Below the pieces are notes generated by a model, which searched no databases, was not told where the DNA came from, and saw only the letters and a program-made list of their open reading frames with translations. This document shows, piece by piece, positions 8,348 to 16,479 of a stretch of DNA of 64,000 nucleotides. This DNA comes from Adhaeribacter arboris (GTDB lineage Bacteria > Bacteroidota > Bacteroidia > Cytophagales > Hymenobacteraceae), in the NCBI RefSeq assembly GCF_003023845.1, contig NZ_PYFT01000001.1, positions 3,286,001 through 3,350,000 on the forward strand, read 5' to 3'. Position 1 is the stretch's first letter. Each line of letters opens with the position of its first letter. The position numbers and the translations under genes were made by a program.

Positions 8348-9442
8348 ATGGATTTAGGCTTACCTATACCTTACTTATTAGAGAAAATTCTGCACGCCGC
8401 AGGTTTAATTATCGGCAGCTTAGTAGTTGGCTTATTAATTAAGTACTTAATTTTTAAAGCATTAAGCATATACAGCCGGCGCTCCGAAGCGATTATAGTT
8501 AATTCTATTATCAAATTTGTTAAGCGGCCGGCGGGGTATTTTTTACCCGTGCTCGTATTTTCGATTATAATGCCGCTGATGCCTTTTACGGGAGGCAGCT
8601 ACGAAGTAATGCGGCGCATCATAGAAACCAGCTTAATCATAGCCTTTGCCTGGGTGTTAACCCGGGTGGTATACGTATTTGAAGAAGTAGTCCGGCAGAG
8701 TTACCAGATTTCGAAAGCCGACAACATCCGGGAACGCAAATTATTAACGCAGTTACAGTTTATTAAACGCCTCGTTGTTCTGGCCATTGCGTTTGTGGCA
8801 CTTTCGTTGGTGCTGATGAGCTTTGCTGCTGTCCGGAAAATAGGCACCGGTTTACTCACTTCCGCCGGTATTGCCGGAATTATAGTGGGCTTCGCGGCGC
8901 AACGCTCCTTAGCCAATTTACTAGCCGGCTTTCAGATTGCCTTTACGCAGCCCATTCGGATTGATGACGTGGTGTTACTGGAAGGTGAATACGGCAATAT
9001 AGAAGAAATTACTCTTACCTACGTGGTAGTGCGTATCTGGGACCAGCGTCGGTTAATACTACCAATCAACTATTTTATTGAAAAACCCTTTCAGAACTGG
9101 ACCCGCTCGAATGCTGAACTTTTAGGTACCATTTTTATCTACACCGATTATACTATACCAGTAGATTTAGTACGAGCTGAACTAGAACGACTGATGCAGG
9201 CTTCGCCGCTGTGGGATAAGCGCGTTTGCAAATTGCATGTAACGGAGTCGAAGGAAAAGACTTTAGAACTGCGGGCACTCGTAAGTGCCCACGATTCTAG
9301 TTCTGCATTTGAGTTACGCTGCGATATCCGGGAAAAACTTATCGGTTTTATTCAAAAGAATTATCCCGCCAGTTTACCTAAAACGCGCACCGATTCTCCG
9401 ATAGGGCTTAATGGCTTTAGCAGCAGTACTACTGAAGCTTAA
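8348..9442 (+). CDS. MscS family mechanosensitive ion channel
   Basis: This inner-membrane channel of 364 residues has four hydrophobic segments, at about 13-33, 60-78, 90-110 and 138-160. They are followed by the pore-lining helix, the Gly/Ala-rich block at about 170-195 (LTSAGIAGIIVGFAAQRSLA). The soluble beta domain follows with FQIAFTQPIRIDDVV and EGEYGNIEEITLTYVVVRIWDQRRLILPI compressed into the usual Lsm-like fold. Such channels release solutes on hypo-osmotic shock. The gene is convergent with the glycogen synthase gene, and the two stop codons share bases 9440-9441. Confidence 0.93.
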   Translation: MDLGLPIPYLLEKILHAAGLIIGSLVVGLLIKYLIFKALSIYSRRSEAIIVNSIIKFVKRPAGYFLPVLVFSIIMPLMPFTGGSYEVMRRIIETSLIIAFAWVLTRVVYVFEEVVRQSYQISKADNIRERKLLTQLQFIKRLVVLAIAFVALSLVLMSFAAVRKIGTGLLTSAGIAGIIVGFAAQRSLANLLAGFQIAFTQPIRIDDVVLLEGEYGNIEEITLTYVVVRIWDQRRLILPINYFIEKPFQNWTRSNAELLGTIFIYTDYTIPVDLVRAELERLMQASPLWDKRVCKLHVTESKEKTLELRALVSAHDSSSAFELRCDIREKLIGFIQKNYPASLPKTRTDSPIGLNGFSSSTTEA

Positions 9443-11280
9443 GTAAATTCTTTATCTAAGGCCAGAACGTACGCCCGGTTATAATGTTTGGTTAGGTTTT
9501 TCCAATCAAATTCTACCGATGAGTTTTCGACTCTATTGCGCAGAGAAATCCGTTCCCGCTGATTAAGACGAACGTAATCAAATAAGTAATTAGTAAGTTG
9601 AGTTACCGCATCATCAAAGCTTCTATTCCGCCGCTTGATAACAAAAGTACCCCGAGCCGTTTCTTCATCTACCTGGCGGTGAGCCAGGTAATCACCAAAG
9701 CCGGCTAAATCACTAGTAACCGCGGGTACGCCCCGGGCAATACATTCCAGCGGCGTGTAGCCCCAAGGTTCGTAATAACTCGGGAAAATTCCCAGGTGGC
9801 AGCCTCGCACAAACTGCCCGTAATCTAAACCAAACAAAGGATTCGTGGAAGAAATAAAATCCGGGTGGTACACTATTTTTACCCGGTCATGCGCATTGTT
9901 GATTAAATGGGCGGAGCGTAGAAAATTTAAAATTTCATCGGTTTGGTCGTGGACCAGGTTGTGGGTTACCACACTCGGCAGTATGTGTGTTTTCCAGGAT
10001 TGTAAATTACGCCGATAACGTAGTTGCCAGTAATCATCCACAAATTCGGTCATGTTAGGTAATTTCACATCGGAGTTAGATGCGGCGTAGTAAAATAACC
10101 GATCGCCAATTTGCCGCTCAATGGTTTCACAGGTATCCCGGATTTCCTGCATCATAGCCCGCGATTGCAGCACGTGGGCGTTTATGGAATGATAAGGTTG
10201 CTTGGTTACAAAAAACATAACCACCGTTTTTTTAATCCCGGCCTGCTGCATCCGGTAATTTAACCGGGCCAAGGCTTCGAGAGTTACATCAAAACCTTTG
10301 TTCCGGTATTCGTACCGGCCCGAAGTAAAGAAATACAGCGTATGGTCCAGATCAAATGGGTAGCTCTGGAAAAAATGCCCCATTACAAACTGGTGAATTT
10401 TTTCTTTGAACTGGGCGTGCAGGTTTTGAAACTCGTGAATAGCGGTAAATCGCTCAATATTTAAACCATTCGGTAACAACACATCCGGAATGCGGTCGAG
10501 CAAGAATATACATTCTCGCGCGGTAACCTGGCTTACCGTACTAAATATATGCGAACCATGAGCGGCCGCCCGCTCAATGCGTACGGCGGTTTCAATGTTA
10601 AAATGCTGGGCTTCCTTCAACCAGTTTACCGAGGTAAGATTATCGTAAAACGACGGATCGTTCATGGCCAGATAACGACCTAGTAAAGTAGCGTGGGTAG
10701 TAAATACTATTTTAATTTTAGCCTGTTCCCGCCGCAGAGCCGGTATCGCCGAACCGACCATCCACTCGTGAAAATGCGCAATAACAGGCCTTTCCGTAAT
10801 CTCAGGTTCAATTAAAATAGTTAAAAATATTTTTACCAGGTAGCCAAAAGCTTCCGTTTGGTTTAAAAGATCGTCGTTATCCGGCGTCGGAATATCATGA
10901 TCTGCCCAAAGCCGGTATTTTATTTCTCCCAGCCGATCGTACACACTGTATGGATTTAGCAATACAATGAGGGGATTGCCCGCCACGAGCCAATGTCCGT
11001 AATGTACCTCATACCCCATATTGCGCATCTTGAGTACCGCCTGGCCAAAAGGCCGGCTGTAATCGTCAGTCGGTTCAAACTCAGCCGCTGCCATTTTCGG
11101 AAAATAGGGCCCAATCAGAAAATAACAATCGCCCCATTTTTCAATCATGGATTGAACTTTCGTTTGGATAACGGTGTAGATACCGCCTACCTGGTTACAC
11201 ACTTCCCAGGCAATTTCGGCTAGTAACGCTTGTTTCAGCGCATCTTCGTTTAGTTTAGCAGGATAATTTAGGTCTAGCAC
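9439..11280 (-). CDS. Glycogen synthase, eukaryote-type (glycosyltransferase family 3)
   Basis: This enzyme extends alpha-1,4-glucan chains from a nucleotide-glucose donor. It is not the bacterial GlgA (GT5) type. The start AEIAWEVCNQVGGIYTVIQTK, the 613-residue length, the segment FFVTKQPYHSINAHVL and the end FDWKNLTKHY are those of animal and fungal glycogen synthases. The C-terminal block QRERISLRNRVENSS aligns by eye with the arginine cluster that binds glucose 6-phosphate in the yeast enzyme. Four arginines are kept (575, 577, 581 and 583) and two outer ones seem to be replaced. The donor-binding EPWGYTPLECIARGVPAV segment is intact. GT3 synthases occur in Bacteroidota. No branching enzyme or phosphorylase is nearby. 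Confidence 0.93.
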   Translation of the reverse strand: MLDLNYPAKLNEDALKQALLAEIAWEVCNQVGGIYTVIQTKVQSMIEKWGDCYFLIGPYFPKMAAAEFEPTDDYSRPFGQAVLKMRNMGYEVHYGHWLVAGNPLIVLLNPYSVYDRLGEIKYRLWADHDIPTPDNDDLLNQTEAFGYLVKIFLTILIEPEITERPVIAHFHEWMVGSAIPALRREQAKIKIVFTTHATLLGRYLAMNDPSFYDNLTSVNWLKEAQHFNIETAVRIERAAAHGSHIFSTVSQVTARECIFLLDRIPDVLLPNGLNIERFTAIHEFQNLHAQFKEKIHQFVMGHFFQSYPFDLDHTLYFFTSGRYEYRNKGFDVTLEALARLNYRMQQAGIKKTVVMFFVTKQPYHSINAHVLQSRAMMQEIRDTCETIERQIGDRLFYYAASNSDVKLPNMTEFVDDYWQLRYRRNLQSWKTHILPSVVTHNLVHDQTDEILNFLRSAHLINNAHDRVKIVYHPDFISSTNPLFGLDYGQFVRGCHLGIFPSYYEPWGYTPLECIARGVPAVTSDLAGFGDYLAHRQVDEETARGTFVIKRRNRSFDDAVTQLTNYLFDYVRLNQRERISLRNRVENSSVEFDWKNLTKHYNRAYVLALDKEFT

Positions 11281-11463
11281 AGGCAGGTGATTTAAGGTTA
11301 GTAAATATGCTTTTTAAAGATAGATATTACTGCAGTTAAATACGGTATTTCTACGGAAGATGAAATTACTTTTTAATAATATTGATAAAAAAATACCAGA
11401 TTTAAGCTAAATCACAGACTTACAGCGAGTAATTTTTTAAACTTCGGTGCTTTTCCGGACTTT

Positions 11464-12081
11464 TTACTTGAAAAGACCAAATAATTCCAGGTTAATTTTA
11501 TCTATGATGGAGCCTAAATCTTCTGGTTTCGACACAAAATCTAAATGGTTTACATCAATAACGAGCAATTTGCCTAAATCGTAGTGGTTAATCCAGTTTT
11601 CGTATTGCTCATTTAAACTACGCAGGTATTGGATACTGATATTGCTTTCGTATTCCCGGTTCCGTTTTTCAATTTGCGCAATTAATTTTGGCAAATCGGC
11701 TTTTAAATAAATTAAAAGGTCGGGCGGGGTAACCATACTAATCAGAGAGCGAAATAATTCGAAATAATTGTCGTAATCGCGTGGGCTCATCATCCCTGAT
11801 TCGTGCAGGTTACGGGCAAAAATATACGCATCTTCGTAAACCGTGCGGTCTTGTACTACGCTTTTCTGGCTGTGTTTTATTTGTTGCACTTGCCGGAAAC
11901 GGCTGTTCAGGAAATATACCTGCAAGTGAAAAGCCCAGCGAGGCATATCGTCATAGAAATCTTTTAGATAAGGATTATTATCCACCACTTCTTCAAAAAG
12001 AGCCCATTTATAATGACGCGCTAGTTTCTGAGCCAAGGTTGTTTTACCAGCTCCAATGTTCCCAACAATGGCAATATGCAT
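11464..12081 (-). CDS. Deoxynucleoside kinase family protein
   Basis: This cytosolic kinase of 205 residues belongs to the dNK/dGK/dCK family and transfers phosphate from a nucleoside triphosphate to deoxynucleosides in salvage. The P-loop is GNIGAGKTT at 7-15. Glu31 in FEEVVDNNPYL is the expected catalytic or substrate base, and the Asp-Arg pair is at 78-79 in QDRTVYEDAYIFA. A lid-like EKRNREYE segment lies at about 136-143. The exact base preference cannot be read. Short degenerate repeats begin seven bases upstream of its start. Confidence 0.9.
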   Translation of the reverse strand: MHIAIVGNIGAGKTTLAQKLARHYKWALFEEVVDNNPYLKDFYDDMPRWAFHLQVYFLNSRFRQVQQIKHSQKSVVQDRTVYEDAYIFARNLHESGMMSPRDYDNYFELFRSLISMVTPPDLLIYLKADLPKLIAQIEKRNREYESNISIQYLRSLNEQYENWINHYDLGKLLVIDVNHLDFVSKPEDLGSIIDKINLELFGLFK

Positions 12082-12087
12082 GCGTTT

Positions 12088-12135
12088 AGTTGAAAGTTAC
12101 AGATTGTAAGTTGAAAGTTAAAAGTTGCCAGTTGA
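12088..12135. repeat. Short degenerate word repeat (AGTTGAAAGTTA-type)
   Basis: Four or five imperfect copies of a 7- to 12-base word (GTTGAAAGTTA, GTAAGTTGAAAGTTA, AAAGTTGCCAGTTGA) run in tandem directly upstream of the deoxynucleoside kinase. The same style of repeat recurs at 42145, 48723 and 48860 in this window. Confidence 0.6.
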
Positions 12136-12622
12136 TATTTAACTTAATTTAGTAAATTAATTTACGTTAGCGGGTGAAATTATGAATTCGGGTTTTACTG
12201 GTAAAGTACTTAAAGTGTATCCGGCGAAGGCAGAATGCTTGATCATTTTTACTCTTTTGTTAAGATTACAGCAATTAAAAAGAAATTCTTAAAGAGAGTT
12301 TAAGTAACTAATGGCTGAAGGTGGCAAAACTATAAAGCCAAATCGATTAAAATAGGCAGGCAAGCTGAGGGTTGTTGCTTAAAAATAGTAAACAGCCAGG
12401 AGAAACAAATGGCAAAAGGTAAATGTTAGTGCATACGAATATCTCATTATTCAGGTATTTAAAACACTGATATGAGTTAAATTGATGCATAAAATATGCA
12501 TCAATTTAAGAGTTATTAGACGAAATGCTATGAGAAACCTCAATTGATAGAAGAAATCAATGAATTTCACGGTTATTTCTGTTTTTGCGAATTCAAAAGC
12601 ATACTAATTAATCAAGCCTTTT
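12136..12622. repeat. Non-coding gap with a perfect 15-bp inverted repeat at 12477-12509
   Basis: No gene is supported in this 490-base gap. The notable element is a perfect inverted repeat: the arm 12477-12491 pairs with 12495-12509 around the loop AAA, and both arms carry ATTGATGCATA. It lacks a clear poly-T end and lies about 115 bases ahead of the small membrane protein gene. It could be a weak terminator, an operator or a processed RNA hairpin. The 5' part of the gap (12140-12470) shows nothing recognisable. Confidence 0.5.
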
Positions 12623-13003
12623 ATGATAAACATGGCACAATCGGGACTTTTAATTTTACTCTCGCTGTTTTTAGTATTGCATTTTATCATTCTTGTAAAA
12701 TTAATCCCTTACAATCTTGTTTGGGGTGGCAGACTAAAATCAGATAAAGAAATGTATCGTTTTGAAATCTTCTCTATCTTAATAAACTCACTATTCGTTA
12801 GTGTAATTTTGGTGCAAGGAAACTTTTTGATAGTTGATATACCAAACAAAATAATAACTTATGCCTTATGGCTCATGACAGGCTTATTTTTATTCAACAC
12901 ATTGGGGGATCTAACTTCAAAAAATAAAATTGAACAAATATTCTTTACCATAACAACAATACTATTGGCTATATTTTCATTAATTTTGGCATTGTCAAAC
13001 TAA
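12623..13003 (+). CDS. Small four-helix membrane protein of unknown function
   Basis: This predicted protein of 126 residues is almost entirely hydrophobic. Segments at about 7-27, 47-68, 77-95 and 106-124 are long enough to cross the membrane, with charged connecting loops (GGRLKSDKEMYRFE and TSKNKIEQ). I do not recognise a family. A start at 12632 would remove three residues and is equally possible. It is AT-rich and stands alone at the left edge of the accessory stretch, with non-coding sequence on both sides. Isolated genes of this type are common cargo in variable islands, but no mobility gene is visible. Confidence 0.65.
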   Translation: MINMAQSGLLILLSLFLVLHFIILVKLIPYNLVWGGRLKSDKEMYRFEIFSILINSLFVSVILVQGNFLIVDIPNKIITYALWLMTGLFLFNTLGDLTSKNKIEQIFFTITTILLAIFSLILALSN

Positions 13004-13512
13004 TTTGAAAGGCACAATCTCCAACATGGGTATTTGCAAAGATTGAGCGGAAGGAAGCCTATTTTAATAGTTGTAACTTGATTGGGTAGTAGTTCGAACT
13101 TGACAGAATACTATTGCCTAGCTTTCGCAAACACCTGGTCGTTGTATGCAATTCAGAAACGAGATTCCGTTTGCCTTCATAATTATAGAACATTCCATAT
13201 GAGTATCTTATAACCTACCGCACATTGCAGCACATTTACAAAGCACATAAAGAGCTTACCTTATAATAGAGATCCAATTGCTAACATACGGTATGCATTC
13301 TTTCAATTTAGAAAGGCAAAATCCAAAACAAGAAGAAATAAAAGTCGACCAAAACGACTTCATTTTGTTAATTACATACTATACAAAAAATCCCTTACAA
13401 AAATTAAGCATCACACTTCCAACAATTAAACGATTTTATAAAAGAAAAGAATCAATTATCTTTTACCTTTTACCAATAGTTAAATAAGTGTGTATAACTT
13501 ATATATCTCTAA
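13004..13512. other. Non-coding stretch between small membrane protein and two-component operon
   Basis: Five hundred AT-rich bases carry no convincing gene. A TTG-initiated 69-codon frame at 13278-13487 is open, but it has no recognisable motif and no good ribosome site. Two similar words, GTATGCAATTC near 13144 and GTATGCATTC near 13291, might be remnants of a recombination or repeat sequence. I cannot support more. Confidence 0.4.
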
Positions 13513-13579
13513 TTTGGCAGACAAATCCGACCTGTTTGCATATTAGTTTTACAAACTCCGAAATAATCAGAGACTTTTG
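13513..13579 (+). promoter_or_regulatory. Promoter of the LytS/LytTR operon with 22-bp-spaced direct repeats
   Basis: TTTGGCA at 13513 and TTTGCAT at 13535 are direct repeats spaced exactly 22 bp, two helical turns, as expected for a LytTR-dimer site. A -7-like box ACTTTTG follows at 13573-13579. The same arrangement, with the second repeat's GCATA exactly 35 bases before ACTTTTG, occurs upstream of the PorT-like gene at 15396-15462. This suggests autoregulation by the encoded regulator. Confidence 0.6.
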
Positions 13580-13607
13580 ACTTCATTTTTACTAGGTATT
13601 TAAAGGT

Positions 13608-14675
13608 ATGAAAAAATCATTTATCGTTTTATTACATATAGGTTTTTGGGTCTGCTATTTACTATTAATAGCAATTATGCTAGCTGTTTACTATCGAAGT
13701 AGCCTTAACGTAAGTAACCAAGAGTCCAGAATTTTAAATGCCTTAAAAAGTCTTTTCCTTTTTGCCTTTATCCCTTCATTTACTTCATATTTCTCTTATT
13801 ACTTTATATTGTTTCCTAAGTATCTTCAACACAAAAGAATTTTCCTTTTAATAATTCATGGCATATTAATTTCTGTAGGAGCAGCCCTAATTGGATATAT
13901 CCTGATTCGGTATTGGATAGAATCTGGTTATATGATAGACATGGATGATGCTGGTAGACACGGCAGGTCAACCGCTGTTACAGTAATAATTGCTATGACT
14001 ATCATTGGTCTAATATCTGGTATGGTTGCATTGGTTATTAAAGGGTTTATCACTTGGTTTAATGAAATTAAACTTAAAAAAGCTTTGAAAGATAGAAATT
14101 ATGAAATAGAAATGGCCCTAATAAAATCAAAACTTGATCCTCATCTTCTATTTAACACCATTAATAATATCGATGCACTCATTTTGAAAGACGCCGTAGA
14201 AGCATCTAACTATTTGAATAAATTATCAGACATCATGCGGTTTATGTTGTATGAAACAATGGCTGAAAAAATCCTCCTTTCCCAGGAGATAGAATACATA
14301 GAGAAATACATTGCCTTGCAAAAGATAAGGACTGCAAACGAAAATTATGTACACTTTGCGGTAACTGGTATTATTGGCAGTAAATATATTGCCCCAATGA
14401 TATTTATTCCATTTATTGAAAATGCCTTTAAGCATACTCATAACAAGAAACTTGAAAATGCTATAACTGTCAATATCATTATAAAGAAAGAAACCATACA
14501 ACTAGTATGTGAAAATAAGTTTGACTCAAGGCCATCGGTTAAGCAAATAAATAGCGGTTTAGGTAATGAACTGATTCAAAAAAGACTACATCTTATTTAT
14601 TCGGGAAAACACATTTTAGAAGTGCATAAAAACAATGAACTGTACAGCGTAAACTTAACAATCACTAATGGATAG
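13608..14675 (+). CDS. LytS/YehU-type sensor histidine kinase
   Basis: This membrane sensor has 355 residues. Four transmembrane segments lie at about 8-28, 47-68, 78-100 and 122-146, with no sizeable extracytoplasmic sensor domain. They are followed by a His_kinase (PF06580) domain. The phospho-acceptor is His179 in KSKLDPHLLFNTINNI. The ATP-lid N-box is at FIPFIENAFKH (Glu271/Asn272), and a C-terminal GLGNELIQKRL G-box is present. The kinase is expected to phosphorylate the LytTR regulator encoded next, whose start overlaps this gene by 8 bases. The signal is unknown. Codon use is AT-rich compared with the flanking housekeeping genes. Confidence 0.92.
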   Translation: MKKSFIVLLHIGFWVCYLLLIAIMLAVYYRSSLNVSNQESRILNALKSLFLFAFIPSFTSYFSYYFILFPKYLQHKRIFLLIIHGILISVGAALIGYILIRYWIESGYMIDMDDAGRHGRSTAVTVIIAMTIIGLISGMVALVIKGFITWFNEIKLKKALKDRNYEIEMALIKSKLDPHLLFNTINNIDALILKDAVEASNYLNKLSDIMRFMLYETMAEKILLSQEIEYIEKYIALQKIRTANENYVHFAVTGIIGSKYIAPMIFIPFIENAFKHTHNKKLENAITVNIIIKKETIQLVCENKFDSRPSVKQINSGLGNELIQKRLHLIYSGKHILEVHKNNELYSVNLTITNG

Positions 14676-15324
14676 ATATACCTGCATTATTATTGAAGAC
14701 GAGCCACTTGCGCTTGAAAAAACGAAAGATTTTGTAAATAAAGTTCCCTTTTTGAATCTAAGTGCAACTTTCGACAATGCACTAAATGGGCTCACTTATC
14801 TGAACAACAACAAAGTAGATTTACTTTTTTTGGATATAAATATGGATGAATTATCGGGCATCGAATTGCTAGAAAGTTCTAAAATACACAGCCAGGTTAT
14901 CATTACCACGGCCTACCAGGAATACGCCTTAAAGGGTTACGAACTACAGATAACAGACTACCTTTTAAAGCCATTTACCTTTAATCGCTTTCTGCAAGCT
15001 GTCAATAAAGCTCAAGAAAATTTAAGTCAAAGAGGCATCGATAAACAATTGGATTCTGTGTTTATAAAAACGGAGAACCGCCTCGAAAAAATCATAATTA
15101 ATGATATCCTGTACATAGAGGGCATGCGAGATTACGTGCGTATTCACACGGCAAATAAAAAAATTATGACTTTGCAGAGCTTTCATGAACTGGAACAGTT
15201 GCTACCTGCTCATCTGGTGTGCCGTGTGCATAAGTCGTATATGGTTGCCATAAACAAGATCGAATCGATAGAGCGGAGTAGAATAAAAATTGCGGATCAA
15301 TTAATTCCCGTTTCAGAAACATAA
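14668..15324 (+). CDS. LytTR-family response regulator, C-terminally shortened by a stop codon
   Basis: The receiver domain covers residues 1-120 with the acidic pocket Glu10-Asp11 and the phospho-acceptor Asp56 (LLFLDINM). A conserved Lys lies in YLLKPFTF. The LytTR DNA-binding domain covers about 122-218 with FIKTENRLEKI, IEGMRDYVRIHT and LVCRVHKSYMVA. Translation ends at TAA 15322-15324, directly after IPVSET. If that codon were TAT the frame would continue for 12 more residues, reading KEAFLQLINSRP after the Tyr, and stop at 15361-15363. That tail is what LytTR regulators normally have, so the stop looks like a recent nonsense change. Whether DNA binding survives is uncertain. Confidence 0.9.
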   Translation: MDRYTCIIIEDEPLALEKTKDFVNKVPFLNLSATFDNALNGLTYLNNNKVDLLFLDINMDELSGIELLESSKIHSQVIITTAYQEYALKGYELQITDYLLKPFTFNRFLQAVNKAQENLSQRGIDKQLDSVFIKTENRLEKIIINDILYIEGMRDYVRIHTANKKIMTLQSFHELEQLLPAHLVCRVHKSYMVAINKIESIERSRIKIADQLIPVSET

Positions 15325-15395
15325 AAAGAAGCTTTTTTGCAACTCATCAACAGCAGGCCATAAACTTTCTACTATCTCGCAGACTAAAATATCCC

Positions 15396-15462
15396 GTTGG
15401 CAGACATATTCCCCTCCGTTGCATAACTGAATTGTAAGCTCTCGCGCGTTCCTATACTTTTG
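15396..15462 (+). promoter_or_regulatory. Promoter of the PorT-like gene with LytTR-type direct repeats
   Basis: GTTGGCA at 15396 and GTTGCAT at 15418 are direct repeats spaced 22 bp. They are followed by TTG at 15432-15434, a 20-base gap and TACTTTTG at 15455-15462, which together match the Bacteroidota -33/-7 promoter. The repeats sit just upstream of the -33 box, a good position for an activator. The layout matches that at 13513-13579. Confidence 0.65.
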
Positions 15463-15486
15463 CTTCAGTTAAAAAAACTAAAGAAA

Positions 15487-16194
15487 ATGATGAAGCAAAA
15501 AGTACAAACAGGATTCATACTAGGTATGGTTTTCCTATCAATAGCTGCGTTTGGTCAAACAAAAGGGTCAGAATTTAAAAAAATAAGCGACCCTAAAAAA
15601 ACTACCAAAACCTATCTGGACCTGATGGTAAATGTGGTAAGTACAAATCTTAACTACGGCGGATCGAACAGCAGCCTGGCGGATTACAAGAAATCAGCGA
15701 ACGGTATACAAGCCGGAGCTTCCTTTCAAGCAGGCATTACACCAGGGGTTTCGCTTGTTTCTGAGCTGTATTTTATAAAGAAAGGAGGCAAATTAAAAGC
15801 TAATAATCCTTTATCCGATAAAGAGTCCAGTATTCGTTTAAATACAATAGAATTGCCGCTGTTAGCTCGTTTTCATTTTGGTAAATTTTACATGAACGCC
15901 GGGCCATCTCTTGCCTATAATCTTAGTGGAAACAAGAAAATTGCTAATTTATCAACTAAACTCACTTTTGAAAATTCAAGTGAAGCATTTAAGCGTCTGG
16001 ATGCTGGTATTCAAATGGGTGGAGGTATTGAGTTTCCGTTGAAACAAAGAAGAATTTCGTTAGATGTTAGATACTCGCATGGTTTAACCAACATCGCTTA
16101 CGATCAGGAAATTTACAACAGGGCTTTGATGATTAGTGTACATTTTTCGAGACCCTGGAAAACAAATCCACTAGGAAGTAATCGAAATTCATAA
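15487..16194 (+). CDS. PorT-like outer-membrane beta-barrel protein
   Basis: The protein begins with a clear Sec signal peptide (MMKQKVQTGFILGMVFLSIAAFG, then Gln at the mature end). Its sequence alternates in the way of an eight-stranded OMP_b-brl_2/PorT-like barrel: KTYLDLMVNVVSTNLNYGG, GIQAGASFQAGITPGVSLVSELYFIKKGG and ending SLDVRYSHGLTNI and ALMISVHFS. A reading that starts at TTG 15460 overlaps the -7 promoter box, so ATG 15487 (or 15490) is preferred. It is about 235 residues long. It is the likely target of the adjacent LytTR regulator, because their promoters share the same direct repeats. The role in the outer membrane is unknown. Confidence 0.83.
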   Translation: MMKQKVQTGFILGMVFLSIAAFGQTKGSEFKKISDPKKTTKTYLDLMVNVVSTNLNYGGSNSSLADYKKSANGIQAGASFQAGITPGVSLVSELYFIKKGGKLKANNPLSDKESSIRLNTIELPLLARFHFGKFYMNAGPSLAYNLSGNKKIANLSTKLTFENSSEAFKRLDAGIQMGGGIEFPLKQRRISLDVRYSHGLTNIAYDQEIYNRALMISVHFSRPWKTNPLGSNRNS

Positions 16195-16479
16195 ATCAAA
16201 ATATTCCGGGTAGTCCTGCCACTGTTTTGCAATCATTTTAAAAAAGAATGATGAGAAACTAAGTCCCGGTAACATTTATTATCCGGTGCAGCCTATTGTA
16301 TGCTCTGTTCCTGTCATAGCCGCAAAAATTTAGGAACGCTACATTTTCAATCATTGCAACTGCGGTTTCTTTTGCTATTCCAATTCCCGGTTTTATGATG
16401 AAAAAACTATTTCGTGATAATACGGCAAACCTGCTTCTAAAATTTTTCATTTCATAAAAAAAACCTTAGAAATTTAAAA

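Noticed and set aside
12544-12747. 67-codon plus-strand frame overlapping the small membrane protein
   Set aside because: It overlaps the longer four-helix frame in another frame and has no independent support.
13140-13300. Possible integron attC-like words GTATGCAATTC and GTATGCATTC
   Set aside because: The spacing and core sites do not match a standard attC structure, and no integrase is near.
13278-13487. TTG-initiated 69-codon frame between the small membrane protein and the LytS gene
   Set aside because: It is AT-rich, has no motif, poor start context and no supporting neighbour, so it is likely chance.
16259-16450. 63-codon minus-strand frame before the DUF4386 gene
   Set aside because: No motif and no neighbour; likely chance in an AT-rich gap.
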